The position numbers and the translations under genes were made by a program. From Spirochaetae bacterium HGW-Spirochaetae-7 (GTDB lineage Bacteria; Spirochaetota; Spirochaetia; Treponematales; UBA12059): a stretch of DNA of 32,059 bases. Position 1 is the stretch's first letter, and every line of letters begins with the position of its first letter. The stretch covers positions 1 through 32,059 of the forward strand of contig PGXR01000062.1 of assembly GCA_002839245.1 (NCBI GenBank). The letters run 5' to 3'. A model generated the notes under the pieces. That model was not told the origin of the DNA. It was given only the letters and a program-made list of their open reading frames with translations, and made no database searches. Shown here in pieces: positions 22,455 through 28,862 of the stretch.

Positions 22455-24338
22455 TCAGGCTTTCCTCGGATACCTCCCTTTGACGACCTTCGCGAAGTCG
22501 GCGCACATCTTCTCGTCGGAGACCGAGTTGTCGGCGAGCGTCGCGTCCCCGTCGACGATGCGGATGGTCGCGTCGAGCCCGTCAGGGAAATCGGTGGGGT
22601 AGCTCCGCCCGCGGGCGGCTGCCATCGAGGCCTCGGCCTCGGTCCAGGCTTCCTGTGCCGAGCGCTTGCACTCCTCGGCGAGGTAGACGGCCGAGAACCC
22701 CTCGCCGGTGAGCGCGCGCAGCGTCTCGTCGTGCGTGACGGCGTTTCCAGGCGCCCAGCAATGCCGGGCGAGCAGGGGGCCGACCGCGGGATTGTCAGTG
22801 ATGAAGCCGAACTCGCCCAGGAACCAGGCGCGGGTCTGGTAGACCGCCATGTTCGCGAGCAGGTAGCCGTGGAAGCTCGCCGCGCTCTCCTGGTTGAGGA
22901 GATGGGGGATCGCGAGCAGCGGGCGGTGGCTCTCGACGCCCAGAATGCGCAGCTCGGTATCGCGGGCGAGCGCGAGCACGCGCCCGGCGGTGAGCTCGGA
23001 GTCGGGGAGGGCGTATAGCGCGCGCTCGAAGTAGGGCACGACAAGGATAAGCCGCTCCTCGAAGGCGCGGAACGGCTGGCTCTTCTCGATGCGTTTCCGG
23101 ATGAGAGAGGCGGGCATGGGGCTGCCGTCCGCGGCGCGGGCGTAGCGGATAAGCCAGTCGGCGTCAGTAATGAGGCTGTCGCAGAACATCGACTGGGTCT
23201 CGGCATAGGCCATCGAGGTGGGCGGAAATTCCTGCGAGAAACAGGGCGAGTTCCCGGTCACGTTGGCGAAGTGGGCGGCGTGGCCGCCCTCGTGGAAAAG
23301 GGTGTTGAGCGCGCGGAAACCCGAGCCGACCTGGTCGGGCCTGCCCTCCGCCGTGAAGTTTATCGCCCCCGGCACCCAGGTCCCGCGGTCGAAAAAGGCG
23401 GGGGCCGGTCCGTGGCAGAATCCGTTCTGATACTTGCCCTTGCGCTCGAGGAGATCGAGCTGCAGCGTCGCGCCGCGGTACTGGAAACCGAGGCGCCTGA
23501 AGCTCAGGACCCATCGATCCAGGGCGGTGTCGAAGGGGAAGAATGGATCAGTCTCGCGCACGAGGTCGCCCGACATACGGAAGCGCACGTTCCAGGGCCG
23601 CAGCGCCTCCGCGCCGTTCGCGCCGGCGATAAGCTCCAGCCCGCGGCGGTTGGCGTCGGAAGTCCGGCGTTCGAAGTCGTCGAGGACGGCGAAGAGTTGC
23701 TCGCTCGTCATCGACTCCGATTTCCTCACCTTGAATTCGAAATAGTCCCGGGCCCTCTGGCTGCGGGCAAAGGCGTTCCGCGCTCGTACCACGTCGAGGA
23801 AACCGTTGCCGAGAACCCACTCCTCGAGTCCGCGGAGGGCCGTGAAGCTGCTCCTGCGGGCCGCCTCGTCGGGATTCGCCGACTCGTTCACGAGCAGGCT
23901 GCCGAGAGTCGCGTCGACCTCCGAACCCGATTCGTCGCGGTGTCGAAGCACTAGCTTCTGCCGCTTGCCGAAGAGCTCGGCCTCGAGCGACACGATGCGG
24001 TCCATGCCGGCCGGGCCCGCATCGCCTTCGACTATGTTGGCCTCGAAGAGGGCCCGCCAGCCGCGGAGTCCGCGGATGAGTTCGGCCCGCTCTTCCACCC
24101 CGTCTCCTCCAGGGCCGTCCGCGTCCTCCAGCGTCGCCAGGCGCGCGCGCACTGCTGAGAGCCGTACCGGGTCGGAAACGAAGGCTTTCCAGGCCTTCTC
24201 CGCCGTCGCGAAGCCGCCGTGGTCGTCGCTCGTTCCCATATAGGTAGCCCAGAAAAGGTCTTCCTTGCGCCTGTGGACGGCGAGGTAATCGTGGTTGAGC
24301 GTATCGAAGAAGGCCCTTATTTCGTTCGTTGCTTCCAT
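22455..24338 (-). CDS. M3-family zinc metallopeptidase (oligoendopeptidase-like)
   Basis: A cytoplasmic oligopeptidase of about 627 aa. The zinc site HEGGH lies in LNTLFHEGGHAAHFANV, followed by the third ligand region (PPTSMAYAETQSMFCDSL). The long helical N-terminal domain (from MEATNEIRAFFDTLNHDYLA) and the overall length suit M3 peptidases, which cut short peptides in a closed channel. The gene is read from ATG 24338, because a promoter (-35 TTGACG, -10 TATATG) lies just upstream and the alternative ATG at 24350 falls inside the -10 box; the longer start adds only MHYI. It converges with the WHy gene and diverges from the HEAT-like gene. Codon use is ordinary for the host. Confidence 0.88.
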   Translation of the reverse strand: MEATNEIRAFFDTLNHDYLAVHRRKEDLFWATYMGTSDDHGGFATAEKAWKAFVSDPVRLSAVRARLATLEDADGPGGDGVEERAELIRGLRGWRALFEANIVEGDAGPAGMDRIVSLEAELFGKRQKLVLRHRDESGSEVDATLGSLLVNESANPDEAARRSSFTALRGLEEWVLGNGFLDVVRARNAFARSQRARDYFEFKVRKSESMTSEQLFAVLDDFERRTSDANRRGLELIAGANGAEALRPWNVRFRMSGDLVRETDPFFPFDTALDRWVLSFRRLGFQYRGATLQLDLLERKGKYQNGFCHGPAPAFFDRGTWVPGAINFTAEGRPDQVGSGFRALNTLFHEGGHAAHFANVTGNSPCFSQEFPPTSMAYAETQSMFCDSLITDADWLIRYARAADGSPMPASLIRKRIEKSQPFRAFEERLILVVPYFERALYALPDSELTAGRVLALARDTELRILGVESHRPLLAIPHLLNQESAASFHGYLLANMAVYQTRAWFLGEFGFITDNPAVGPLLARHCWAPGNAVTHDETLRALTGEGFSAVYLAEECKRSAQEAWTEAEASMAAARGRSYPTDFPDGLDATIRIVDGDATLADNSVSDEKMCADFAKVVKGRYPRKA

Positions 24339-24347
24339 GATATAGTG

Positions 24348-24375
24348 CATATAGTAGCCGACCTCGTCGCGTCAA
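24348..24375 (-). promoter_or_regulatory. Promoter of the M3 peptidase gene, near-leaderless
   Basis: On the minus strand, TTGACG (24375-24370), a 16-base spacer, TATATG (24353-24348), then 9 bases to ATG 24338. The transcript would have only about 2-4 bases before the start codon. No ribosome site is seen. Confidence 0.5.
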
Positions 24376-24461
24376 TCGTCATGGACCGTGCCACCCAAGA
24401 TTGACGACCACTACAACCCTATTCAGACTGCCGCGAAAAGCTCCGGCGCAAGGACCCTCAC

Positions 24462-25007
24462 GTGAAAACGATTGCTGACTACCTCGACAAAATAGAAGGT
24501 ACCGATCCGGCACAGCGGACCCGGGCCTACAGCGAGCTCCTGGAACTGACCGACGGCGTCGTAGACGCGGCCGGCCAATGGGACCGCATCGCGGCCTACA
24601 TGGACTCGAAAGACAACCACCTGCGGTCCATCGGCGGCCAGTTGCTCTGCGGCCTGGCGAAGAGCGACCCCGAAGGCCATTTTTTCGACTATTTCGACGG
24701 GATCAAGCGGCTCACCAAGGACCCCATGTTCGTCACGGCCAGGCATGTACTCCAGGCCTCGTACCGTATCGGCCTGGCCGGCCCGAAGTACCGGAAACTG
24801 GTTCTCGACTTCTACGAGGAACGTTACGACGACTGCGCCGCCGAGAGGAACGCCTCGCTGATACGCTTCGACATACTCGTCTGCATGAAAAAGCTGTACG
24901 ACGCCAGGCGCGACCCTGCGCTCGCGGAACGGGCCCTCAGGCGGATCGTGGCCGAGTGCTCGGACACCCATCGTGCCAAGTACCGCAAGGTCTGGAAGGA
25001 CATCTAG
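24462..25007 (+). CDS. HEAT-repeat-like protein
   Basis: A 181-aa, all-helical protein starting at GTG 24462 with AAGGA at about 24450-24454. Helix pairs such as QWDRIAAYMDSKDNHLRSIG followed by QLLCGLAKSDPEGH, and ARHVLQASYRIGLAGPKYRK followed by LVLDFYEERY, have the spacing of HEAT repeats. Such proteins act as binding scaffolds. Function and partners are not evident. It is divergent from the peptidase gene. A weak upstream TTGACG (24401-24406) has no good -10 box. The gene is followed by the vapC1 gene on the other strand. Confidence 0.6.
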   Translation: MKTIADYLDKIEGTDPAQRTRAYSELLELTDGVVDAAGQWDRIAAYMDSKDNHLRSIGGQLLCGLAKSDPEGHFFDYFDGIKRLTKDPMFVTARHVLQASYRIGLAGPKYRKLVLDFYEERYDDCAAERNASLIRFDILVCMKKLYDARRDPALAERALRRIVAECSDTHRAKYRKVWKDI

Positions 25008-25071
25008 CATCCGAGTCGGGGCCATAGCCGTATTACACCCCGCAGCCCCCTCCTGCGTAGTTCGAACGGGA

Positions 25072-25476
25072 TCAGTCCAGGTTTTCCCATTTGAGCAAAT
25101 CGCCCGGAATTTCGTTGAAGTGCGCATCCCGGTGGATAAGTGTTGCATCGATGAGGCTGACTCCAGCCGCAATGAAGGCGTCGACCAGGGGAATCCTTGA
25201 AGCGCAAGCGTAGCCGAGTTCTAATGCCCGCACCGAAAGAGCGGTATCTACGGGAATGATGCTCGCGGCAAGGTTCGCATAAGCCAAGGCGACCGATCGC
25301 GCCGAGTCGATATCCGCACCGATGGTGACGAGTTTTCGGGCCATTTCCGCAATCGATACGGCCACGATGGAAATCTCGGCCGTATCGTCTTCCAGTATCC
25401 GCTGTACACGGTCGAAACCTGGTTCTTCCCGGTAATGGGCCAGGAGCGCCGAAGTATCCAGAACGAAGGAGTTCAT
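25072..25476 (-). CDS. vapC: VapC-type PIN-domain toxin, copy 1
   Basis: A 134-aa PIN-domain ribonuclease. Acidic metal-site residues are in FVLDTSALLAHY (Asp7), SIAEMARK, VDTALSVRA and IPLVDAFIAAG. VapC toxins usually cut tRNA or rRNA and are held by VapB. About 78% of residues are identical to copy 2 at 27966-28370 by my count, so the two are paralogues. The ATG overlaps the original stop of the antitoxin gene (ATGA, 25476-25473). That antitoxin is frameshifted, so this toxin may be unrestrained, silenced, or neutralised by the other antitoxin. No damage is visible in the toxin frame itself. Confidence 0.88.
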   Translation of the reverse strand: MNSFVLDTSALLAHYREEPGFDRVQRILEDDTAEISIVAVSIAEMARKLVTIGADIDSARSVALAYANLAASIIPVDTALSVRALELGYACASRIPLVDAFIAAGVSLIDATLIHRDAHFNEIPGDLLKWENLD

Positions 25477-25714
25477 TTCTCGGCTTCCCGCTCAGCGACC
25501 AGCTCTGATACCGAATCCCGACCGGATGCAAGCGCTTTCCCCTGACCCATAGCCGGCGGCCAGCCTCCGCCCGGTCTGGAATCACCCGGATCACTATCTC
25601 GTCTGGGGTCTTGCAGTCAAGCCACTCCAGTTTCCAACCCGGCTTGATGCCCAGTTGCCTGGAAATCGCCTTAGGTATGGAAACCATATTTTTCGTGGTA
25701 ACTGTTGAAATCAT
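25473..25714 (-). pseudogene. vapB: VapB/AbrB-type antitoxin, copy 1, frameshifted
   Basis: The SpoVT-AbrB DNA-binding half is intact (MISTVTTKNMVSIPKAISRQ then LGIKPGWKLEWLDCKTP). After RAEAGRRL the reading frame departs from copy 2. Compared base by base with copy 2, one base is missing around 25530-25540, where copy 2 has a run of six A. In the other frame the expected tail GRDSVSELVAEREAEK-stop is still readable and ends in the ATGA overlap with vapC1. As it stands, the shifted frame runs antiphase through vapC1 to 25004. The toxin-binding tail is therefore lost while the operator-binding part may still be made. Confidence 0.82.
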
Positions 25715-25717
25715 GGA

Positions 25718-25749
25718 ATGATTATAATCATGGATTTGTTGATAATCAA
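25718..25749 (-). promoter_or_regulatory. Leaderless promoter and palindromic operator of vapBC copy 1
   Basis: On the minus strand, TTGATT (25749-25744), 17 bases, TATAAT (25726-25721), then 6 bases to ATG 25714. The -10 box lies inside a perfect 14-bp palindrome ATGATTATAATCAT (25718-25731), a natural site for VapB autorepression. Confidence 0.75.
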
Positions 25750-25772
25750 TGCTATGAAGAAGGGCCCTGGTA

Positions 25773-25917
25773 TTACCGCCCGGTTTGAATAGTATCCGCC
25801 AGCTTGTGCATAGGTACGAATGTAAATTCAAGACCTGCGACAGTGCGGGTATAGGGCAGGGCACTGTCGGATACCCCGACCAGGTTCATGCCCCCGCACG
25901 ATTCCATCCACTTGGAT
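25773..25917 (-). pseudogene. Internally deleted remnant of a DUF4143-type ATPase gene, copy 1
   Basis: On the minus strand KWMES-CGG then MNLVGVSDSALPYTRTVAGL and EFTFVPMHKLADTIQTGR-stop matches the last ~40 residues of the intact ATPase (DMNLVVASDIVEPYTRTIAS...). It is joined in frame to a scrap of its middle (the YSEWMES region; 16 of 17 bases match, plus-strand 25900-25916 versus 27344-27360). The rest of the gene is gone. Confidence 0.8.
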
Positions 25918-25955
25918 TTGACCAAATGTAGGTGCACTCATACCTGGTCATAACC
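25918..25955. promoter_or_regulatory. Decayed copy of the ATPase operator
   Basis: 28 of 38 bases match the operator at 27871-27908, and all 10 differences are transitions. It directly abuts the ATPase remnant, so the promoter, the ATG and the first part of the gene were deleted. It ends 1 base before the stop codon of the DUF2461 gene. Confidence 0.7.
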
Positions 25956-25956
25956 G

Positions 25957-26640
25957 TTAGTTGATCCCCAGGAGCCAGTCCACGAGCGGCTTCATCCGCA
26001 GGGCGTCGTCGGCGCACGCGGTGACCAGGTCGGGGTGCAGGATTGCTGCCGGTTCAAGGATTCTGGCCACGCCCATGCCGGAATAGCGCAGGAGGTCGGC
26101 GCGGGCATGGTCGGCGGCATAGTCCCTGGGGACTCGCTTGTACGCCGGTTCCTCGAAGCAGGGGAAGCCCTGGCTGTCCAGCTTGTCGAGTACCGCGACC
26201 AGCCTCCGGCCCGAGGCATCGTCGGCCGCCGAAGCGCGGTATCGGGCCAGCGTTTCCTTCGGGAAGACGTGCTGGCCGCCGTATAAGAAGCATCGGTCGG
26301 CGTCGACATGGAAGTAGAAGGCCGGCGATTCCACCTTCTTGCCTTCGCCCAGCCAGAAGATGATGCCCAGGTTTTCCTTGTACGGGCGCTTGTCGGGAGA
26401 AAAACGTATGTCGCGGTTGATGCGCATGAGTGAACCCGCCCCGTTGCGGCGCGTATCGAAGCGGATGTCCGGGTAGAGTCCGGACAGGCGATCGCCCAGG
26501 TCGGCTATGAAGGCCTCCGCGGGGTCGCGTAGCTCTGCCTCGTATTCGAAGCGGTGTTCTTTGAACCAGGCCCTGCCGTTGTTCAGCCCGAGTTCGCGAA
26601 AGAACTGCTGCCCGAGGGGTCCGAATCCCTTGAATGCCAT
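25957..26640 (-). CDS. DUF2461 (TIGR02453) family protein
   Basis: A 227-aa soluble protein. It opens with the usual family helix NNGRAWFKEHRFEYEAEL and continues with the central block SLMRINRDIRFSPDKRPYKE and NLGIIFW, then YFHVDADRCFLYGGQHVFPK, and RVPRDYAADHARADLLRYSG near the end. These are the family's conserved segments; its biochemical role is unknown. GGAGG lies 8 bases before ATG 26640. The gene separates the intact ATPase gene from a remnant of the same gene, so it may have been captured between duplicated copies. G+C is high, like the host. Confidence 0.85.
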   Translation of the reverse strand: MAFKGFGPLGQQFFRELGLNNGRAWFKEHRFEYEAELRDPAEAFIADLGDRLSGLYPDIRFDTRRNGAGSLMRINRDIRFSPDKRPYKENLGIIFWLGEGKKVESPAFYFHVDADRCFLYGGQHVFPKETLARYRASAADDASGRRLVAVLDKLDSQGFPCFEEPAYKRVPRDYAADHARADLLRYSGMGVARILEPAAILHPDLVTACADDALRMKPLVDWLLGIN

Positions 26641-26697
26641 GGCTCTGTCCTCCTGCGTCTTCGTCCGACTACCGACTGCTACCGACTTGAGCCTGCC

Positions 26698-27849
26698 TCA
26701 GCGTAGCACTCCCCTCCGGATGATGTCGACAAGCGCGTACAGCGGGGCGAACGTGATTTCAAGGCTGGCGATGGTGCGGGTATACGGTTCGACGATGTCC
26801 GATGCCACGACCAGGTTCATGTCGCCCGGGTGCAATGTCCTGAAGGCCAGGACACCCCGCGGCTCGAAGGAGTCGGCCTTCCATTTGACTTCAATGGCTA
26901 CCGGTGCTTTGCCCCTTTCGGCCCATATAAAGTCGACTTCACGTTTCTGTTTGTCGCGCCAGGTCATGATATTGCGGCTTTGAAGTCGCGATATCAATTC
27001 ATTCAGCACCAGGTGTTCCCAGAAAAATCCCTTGTCCTTTTGGCTTATCTCGTGCAGCCCTTGCGACCAAGCCACGAAACCCGTATCGAAACCGTACACC
27101 GTTGGGGTCGAGGTTATTTCAGTCGGCGATCCGCCATGGTACGGCCTGATGACATGCACGAGGTATGTCGATTCCAGAATTCCCAGGTAGTTCATGATGG
27201 TAGGCCGGCTTACCGAGCAGCCTGATGCAAAGGAAGCCGCCTCGAAGCGCCCGCCGCTCTGGGCCAGCAGGAGTTCGGCGAACTTGAGAAACGACGATCG
27301 ACGTTCCAGGCGGAACAGCTCCATGATGTCCCTGGCCCAGAATGATTCCATCCACTCGGAGTAATCACGGTCGTCCCTGGTTTCCGTCAGGAAGAAACCA
27401 GGGAGGCCGCCGTTCAGGAATCGTCGCTGGCGGTCGGCATAACCGGGGAACATGTCGTCCGCTTCGCAGAGAGGAGTCAGCATGAGTTCGGTCTTGCGTC
27501 CTGTCAGAGTATCCCTGAATTTGGTGGAAGCTCCCAACGTTGAAGAACCAGTGGCGATGATCTTTAGGTCCGGGAAATGATCGGCTGCTATCTTGAGCAG
27601 CAGCGCTGGATCGTCCATGCGATGAATTTCATCAAGCACCACGATGCTATCCTGGACAGATTTAAGGAATGACTCAGGATCTTCCAGTTCATGCCTGACC
27701 GAGGGTAGCTCGCAGTCGAGATATCTGGCACCGGTCAGGCTCTTGCACAGCATGGTCTTGCCGGAGCGGCGGACACCTGAAAGCCATATGATGCTTCGCT
27801 TTTTCCAGAGCCTCTGGATTTCCTGTTCCAACCAAGTACGTTTGATCAT
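26698..27849 (-). CDS. DUF4143-type ATP-binding protein
   Basis: A 383-aa AAA-like ATPase of the AAA_14/DUF4143 kind. Walker A is GVRRSGKTML (about 25-34), Walker B VVLDEIH (about 70-76), and sensor 1 IIATGSST. A winged-helix-like middle (ASFASGCSVSRPTIMNYLGI) and a C-terminal nuclease-like fold (REVDFIW with AIEVKWKAD) follow. The role of these proteins is unclear; some sit with mobile or toxin-antitoxin genes. The start ATG follows a leaderless promoter by 6 bases and the gene has a three-half-site operator. Two deleted copies of the same gene lie at 25773-25917 and 28661-28725, each next to a vapBC module, so it belongs to a duplicated unit. Confidence 0.88.
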   Translation of the reverse strand: MIKRTWLEQEIQRLWKKRSIIWLSGVRRSGKTMLCKSLTGARYLDCELPSVRHELEDPESFLKSVQDSIVVLDEIHRMDDPALLLKIAADHFPDLKIIATGSSTLGASTKFRDTLTGRKTELMLTPLCEADDMFPGYADRQRRFLNGGLPGFFLTETRDDRDYSEWMESFWARDIMELFRLERRSSFLKFAELLLAQSGGRFEAASFASGCSVSRPTIMNYLGILESTYLVHVIRPYHGGSPTEITSTPTVYGFDTGFVAWSQGLHEISQKDKGFFWEHLVLNELISRLQSRNIMTWRDKQKREVDFIWAERGKAPVAIEVKWKADSFEPRGVLAFRTLHPGDMNLVVASDIVEPYTRTIASLEITFAPLYALVDIIRRGVLR

Positions 27850-27855
27850 CTGTAT

Positions 27856-27918
27856 AGTGTAACGTTGAAGTTGACCAAACGCAAGTGTACTTACGTTTGG
27901 TTATAACCAAACGCAGGT
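27856..27918 (-). promoter_or_regulatory. Leaderless promoter with three-half-site operator of the ATPase gene
   Basis: On the minus strand, TTGCGT (27884-27879), 17 bases, TACACT (27861-27856), then 6 bases to ATG 27849. Three related 13-bp half-sites read on the plus strand: ACCAAACGCAAGT (27874-27886), ACTTACGTTTGGT (27889-27901, inverted) and ACCAAACGCAGGT (27906-27918). The first overlaps the -35 box. The second and third form a perfect 20-bp palindrome around TATA (27894-27913). Confidence 0.75.
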
Positions 27919-27965
27919 AGGAAGCCCATCGGCATTTACTGTTGCAACTATATAAGATTCCGGAA

Positions 27966-28370
27966 TCAGCTCAGCAGTTCCTGCGTTAGCAAATCATCTG
28001 GAATTTCATTGAAGTGACCATCGCGGTGGACCAAGGTCGCGTCAAGGAGGCTGGCTCCCGCCGCGGTGAAGGCGTCGACGAGGGGAATCCGGGAAGCGCA
28101 TGCGCAGCCAAGTTCAAATGCCCGAACCGAAAGTGCTGTGTCCACCGGAATGACACTCGTGGCAAGGTTCGCGTACGCCAAGGCGACTGAACGCGCCGTG
28201 TCCACGTCTTCGCCTAGGTTGAGGAGCTTTCTGGCCATTTCCGCTATCGATACGGCCACGATGGATACCGTTGCGGTATCGTCCTCAAGGATGGTCTGTA
28301 CCCGACCGCAACCAGCTTCCCGGCGGTAATGGGCCAGGAGAGCCGAAGTATCCAGAACGAACGTGCTCAT
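27966..28370 (-). CDS. vapC: VapC-type PIN-domain toxin, copy 2
   Basis: A 134-aa PIN-domain ribonuclease with the acidic residues of FVLDTSALLAHY, SIAEMARK, VDTALSVRA and IPLVDAFTAAG. Its partner antitoxin gene directly upstream is intact and overlaps it (ATGA, 28370-28367), so this is a complete module. It is paralogous to copy 1 (about 78% identical by my count), and most differences are scattered, suggesting an older duplication under selection. The ATPase gene follows 116 bases downstream on the same strand, after its own operator. Confidence 0.9.
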   Translation of the reverse strand: MSTFVLDTSALLAHYRREAGCGRVQTILEDDTATVSIVAVSIAEMARKLLNLGEDVDTARSVALAYANLATSVIPVDTALSVRAFELGCACASRIPLVDAFTAAGASLLDATLVHRDGHFNEIPDDLLTQELLS

Positions 28371-28609
28371 TGCTCGGCTTCCCGCTCGGCGTCCAGCTCT
28401 GTTACCGAATCGCGGCCAGGCGCAAGGTTTTTTCCCCTGCCCAAGAGCCTGCGCCCAGCTTCGGCCCGGTCGGGAATTACTCGGACCACTATTTCGTCAG
28501 GAGTTTTGCTTTCAATCCAATCCAGCTTCCAGCCTGGTTTTATGCCCAACTGCCTGGAGATTGCTTGCGGGATGGAAACCATATTTTTCGTGGTAACTGT
28601 AGATATCAT
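28367..28609 (-). CDS. vapB: VapB/AbrB-type antitoxin, copy 2
   Basis: An 80-aa antitoxin with a SpoVT-AbrB swapped-hairpin DNA-binding domain (MISTVTTKNMVSIPQAISRQ then LGIKPGWKLDWIESKTPDEI) and an acidic-basic tail (GRDSVTELDAEREAEQ) that should wrap the toxin. Its stop overlaps the toxin start. The start ATG lies 6 bases after the -10 box. The palindrome seen at copy 1 is imperfect here (ATGATTATTGTTAT), so the two operators are probably not read equally well by the same protein. Confidence 0.9.
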   Translation of the reverse strand: MISTVTTKNMVSIPQAISRQLGIKPGWKLDWIESKTPDEIVVRVIPDRAEAGRRLLGRGKNLAPGRDSVTELDAEREAEQ

Positions 28610-28615
28610 GGAATA

Positions 28616-28644
28616 ACAATAATCATGGATATATAGATTGTCAA
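28616..28644 (-). promoter_or_regulatory. Leaderless promoter of vapBC copy 2
   Basis: On the minus strand, TTGACA (28644-28639), 17 bases, TATTGT (28621-28616), then 6 bases to ATG 28609. The -35 box is perfect and the -10 weaker, the reverse of copy 1. Confidence 0.7.
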
Positions 28645-28856
28645 TGATACGAAGAAAATACCCGGTTATAACGTCCGGTTCCTAGAGTATGGACCAGTAA
28701 GCCATACGATGCTTCGCTTTTTCCACCATGCATCATTGACGAAGCGCGGGTATAGTTCATCTCGAAGGCATCCCAGAGGAAATTTATATATTCCTGCTCT
28801 GTCGAAGTCTTGTAGGAGAGTGGCAGATAATTGGCGAGTTCGGAGGATTCTTGCAT
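28641..28856 (-). pseudogene. Truncated third gene of the SIR2-HerA operon, fused to ATPase scar
   Basis: ATG 28856 lies 6 bases after the HerA stop, so it looks like the next gene of the operon. Residues 1 to about 38 (MQESSELANYLPLSYKTSTE, then QEYINFLWDAFEMNYTR) have a real-protein look with normal codon use. After about 28730 the frame enters the ATPase remnant out of phase and stops at 28641, giving 71 aa in all. I do not recognise the N-terminal piece with confidence. The gene has probably lost its 3' end by recombination with the ATPase-vapBC unit. AGGAG lies 12 bases before the ATG, within the HerA gene end. Confidence 0.6.
28661..28725 (-). pseudogene. Internally deleted remnant of the DUF4143-type ATPase gene, copy 2
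   Basis: Plus-strand 28699-28725 matches 27781-27807 of the intact gene in 26 of 27 bases (the KKRSIIWLSG coding segment, here KKRSIVWLTG). It is joined directly to a short C-terminal scrap (VHTLGTGR, matching ADTIQTGR of remnant 1). Everything between is deleted. The sequence from here to vapB2 also resembles that from remnant 1 to vapB1, so the ATPase-vapBC unit was duplicated. Confidence 0.7.
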
Positions 28857-28862
28857 TACAGA

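Noticed and set aside
25004..25472. Long C-terminal extension of the antitoxin frame
   Set aside because: After the frameshift it simply reads vapC1 out of phase.
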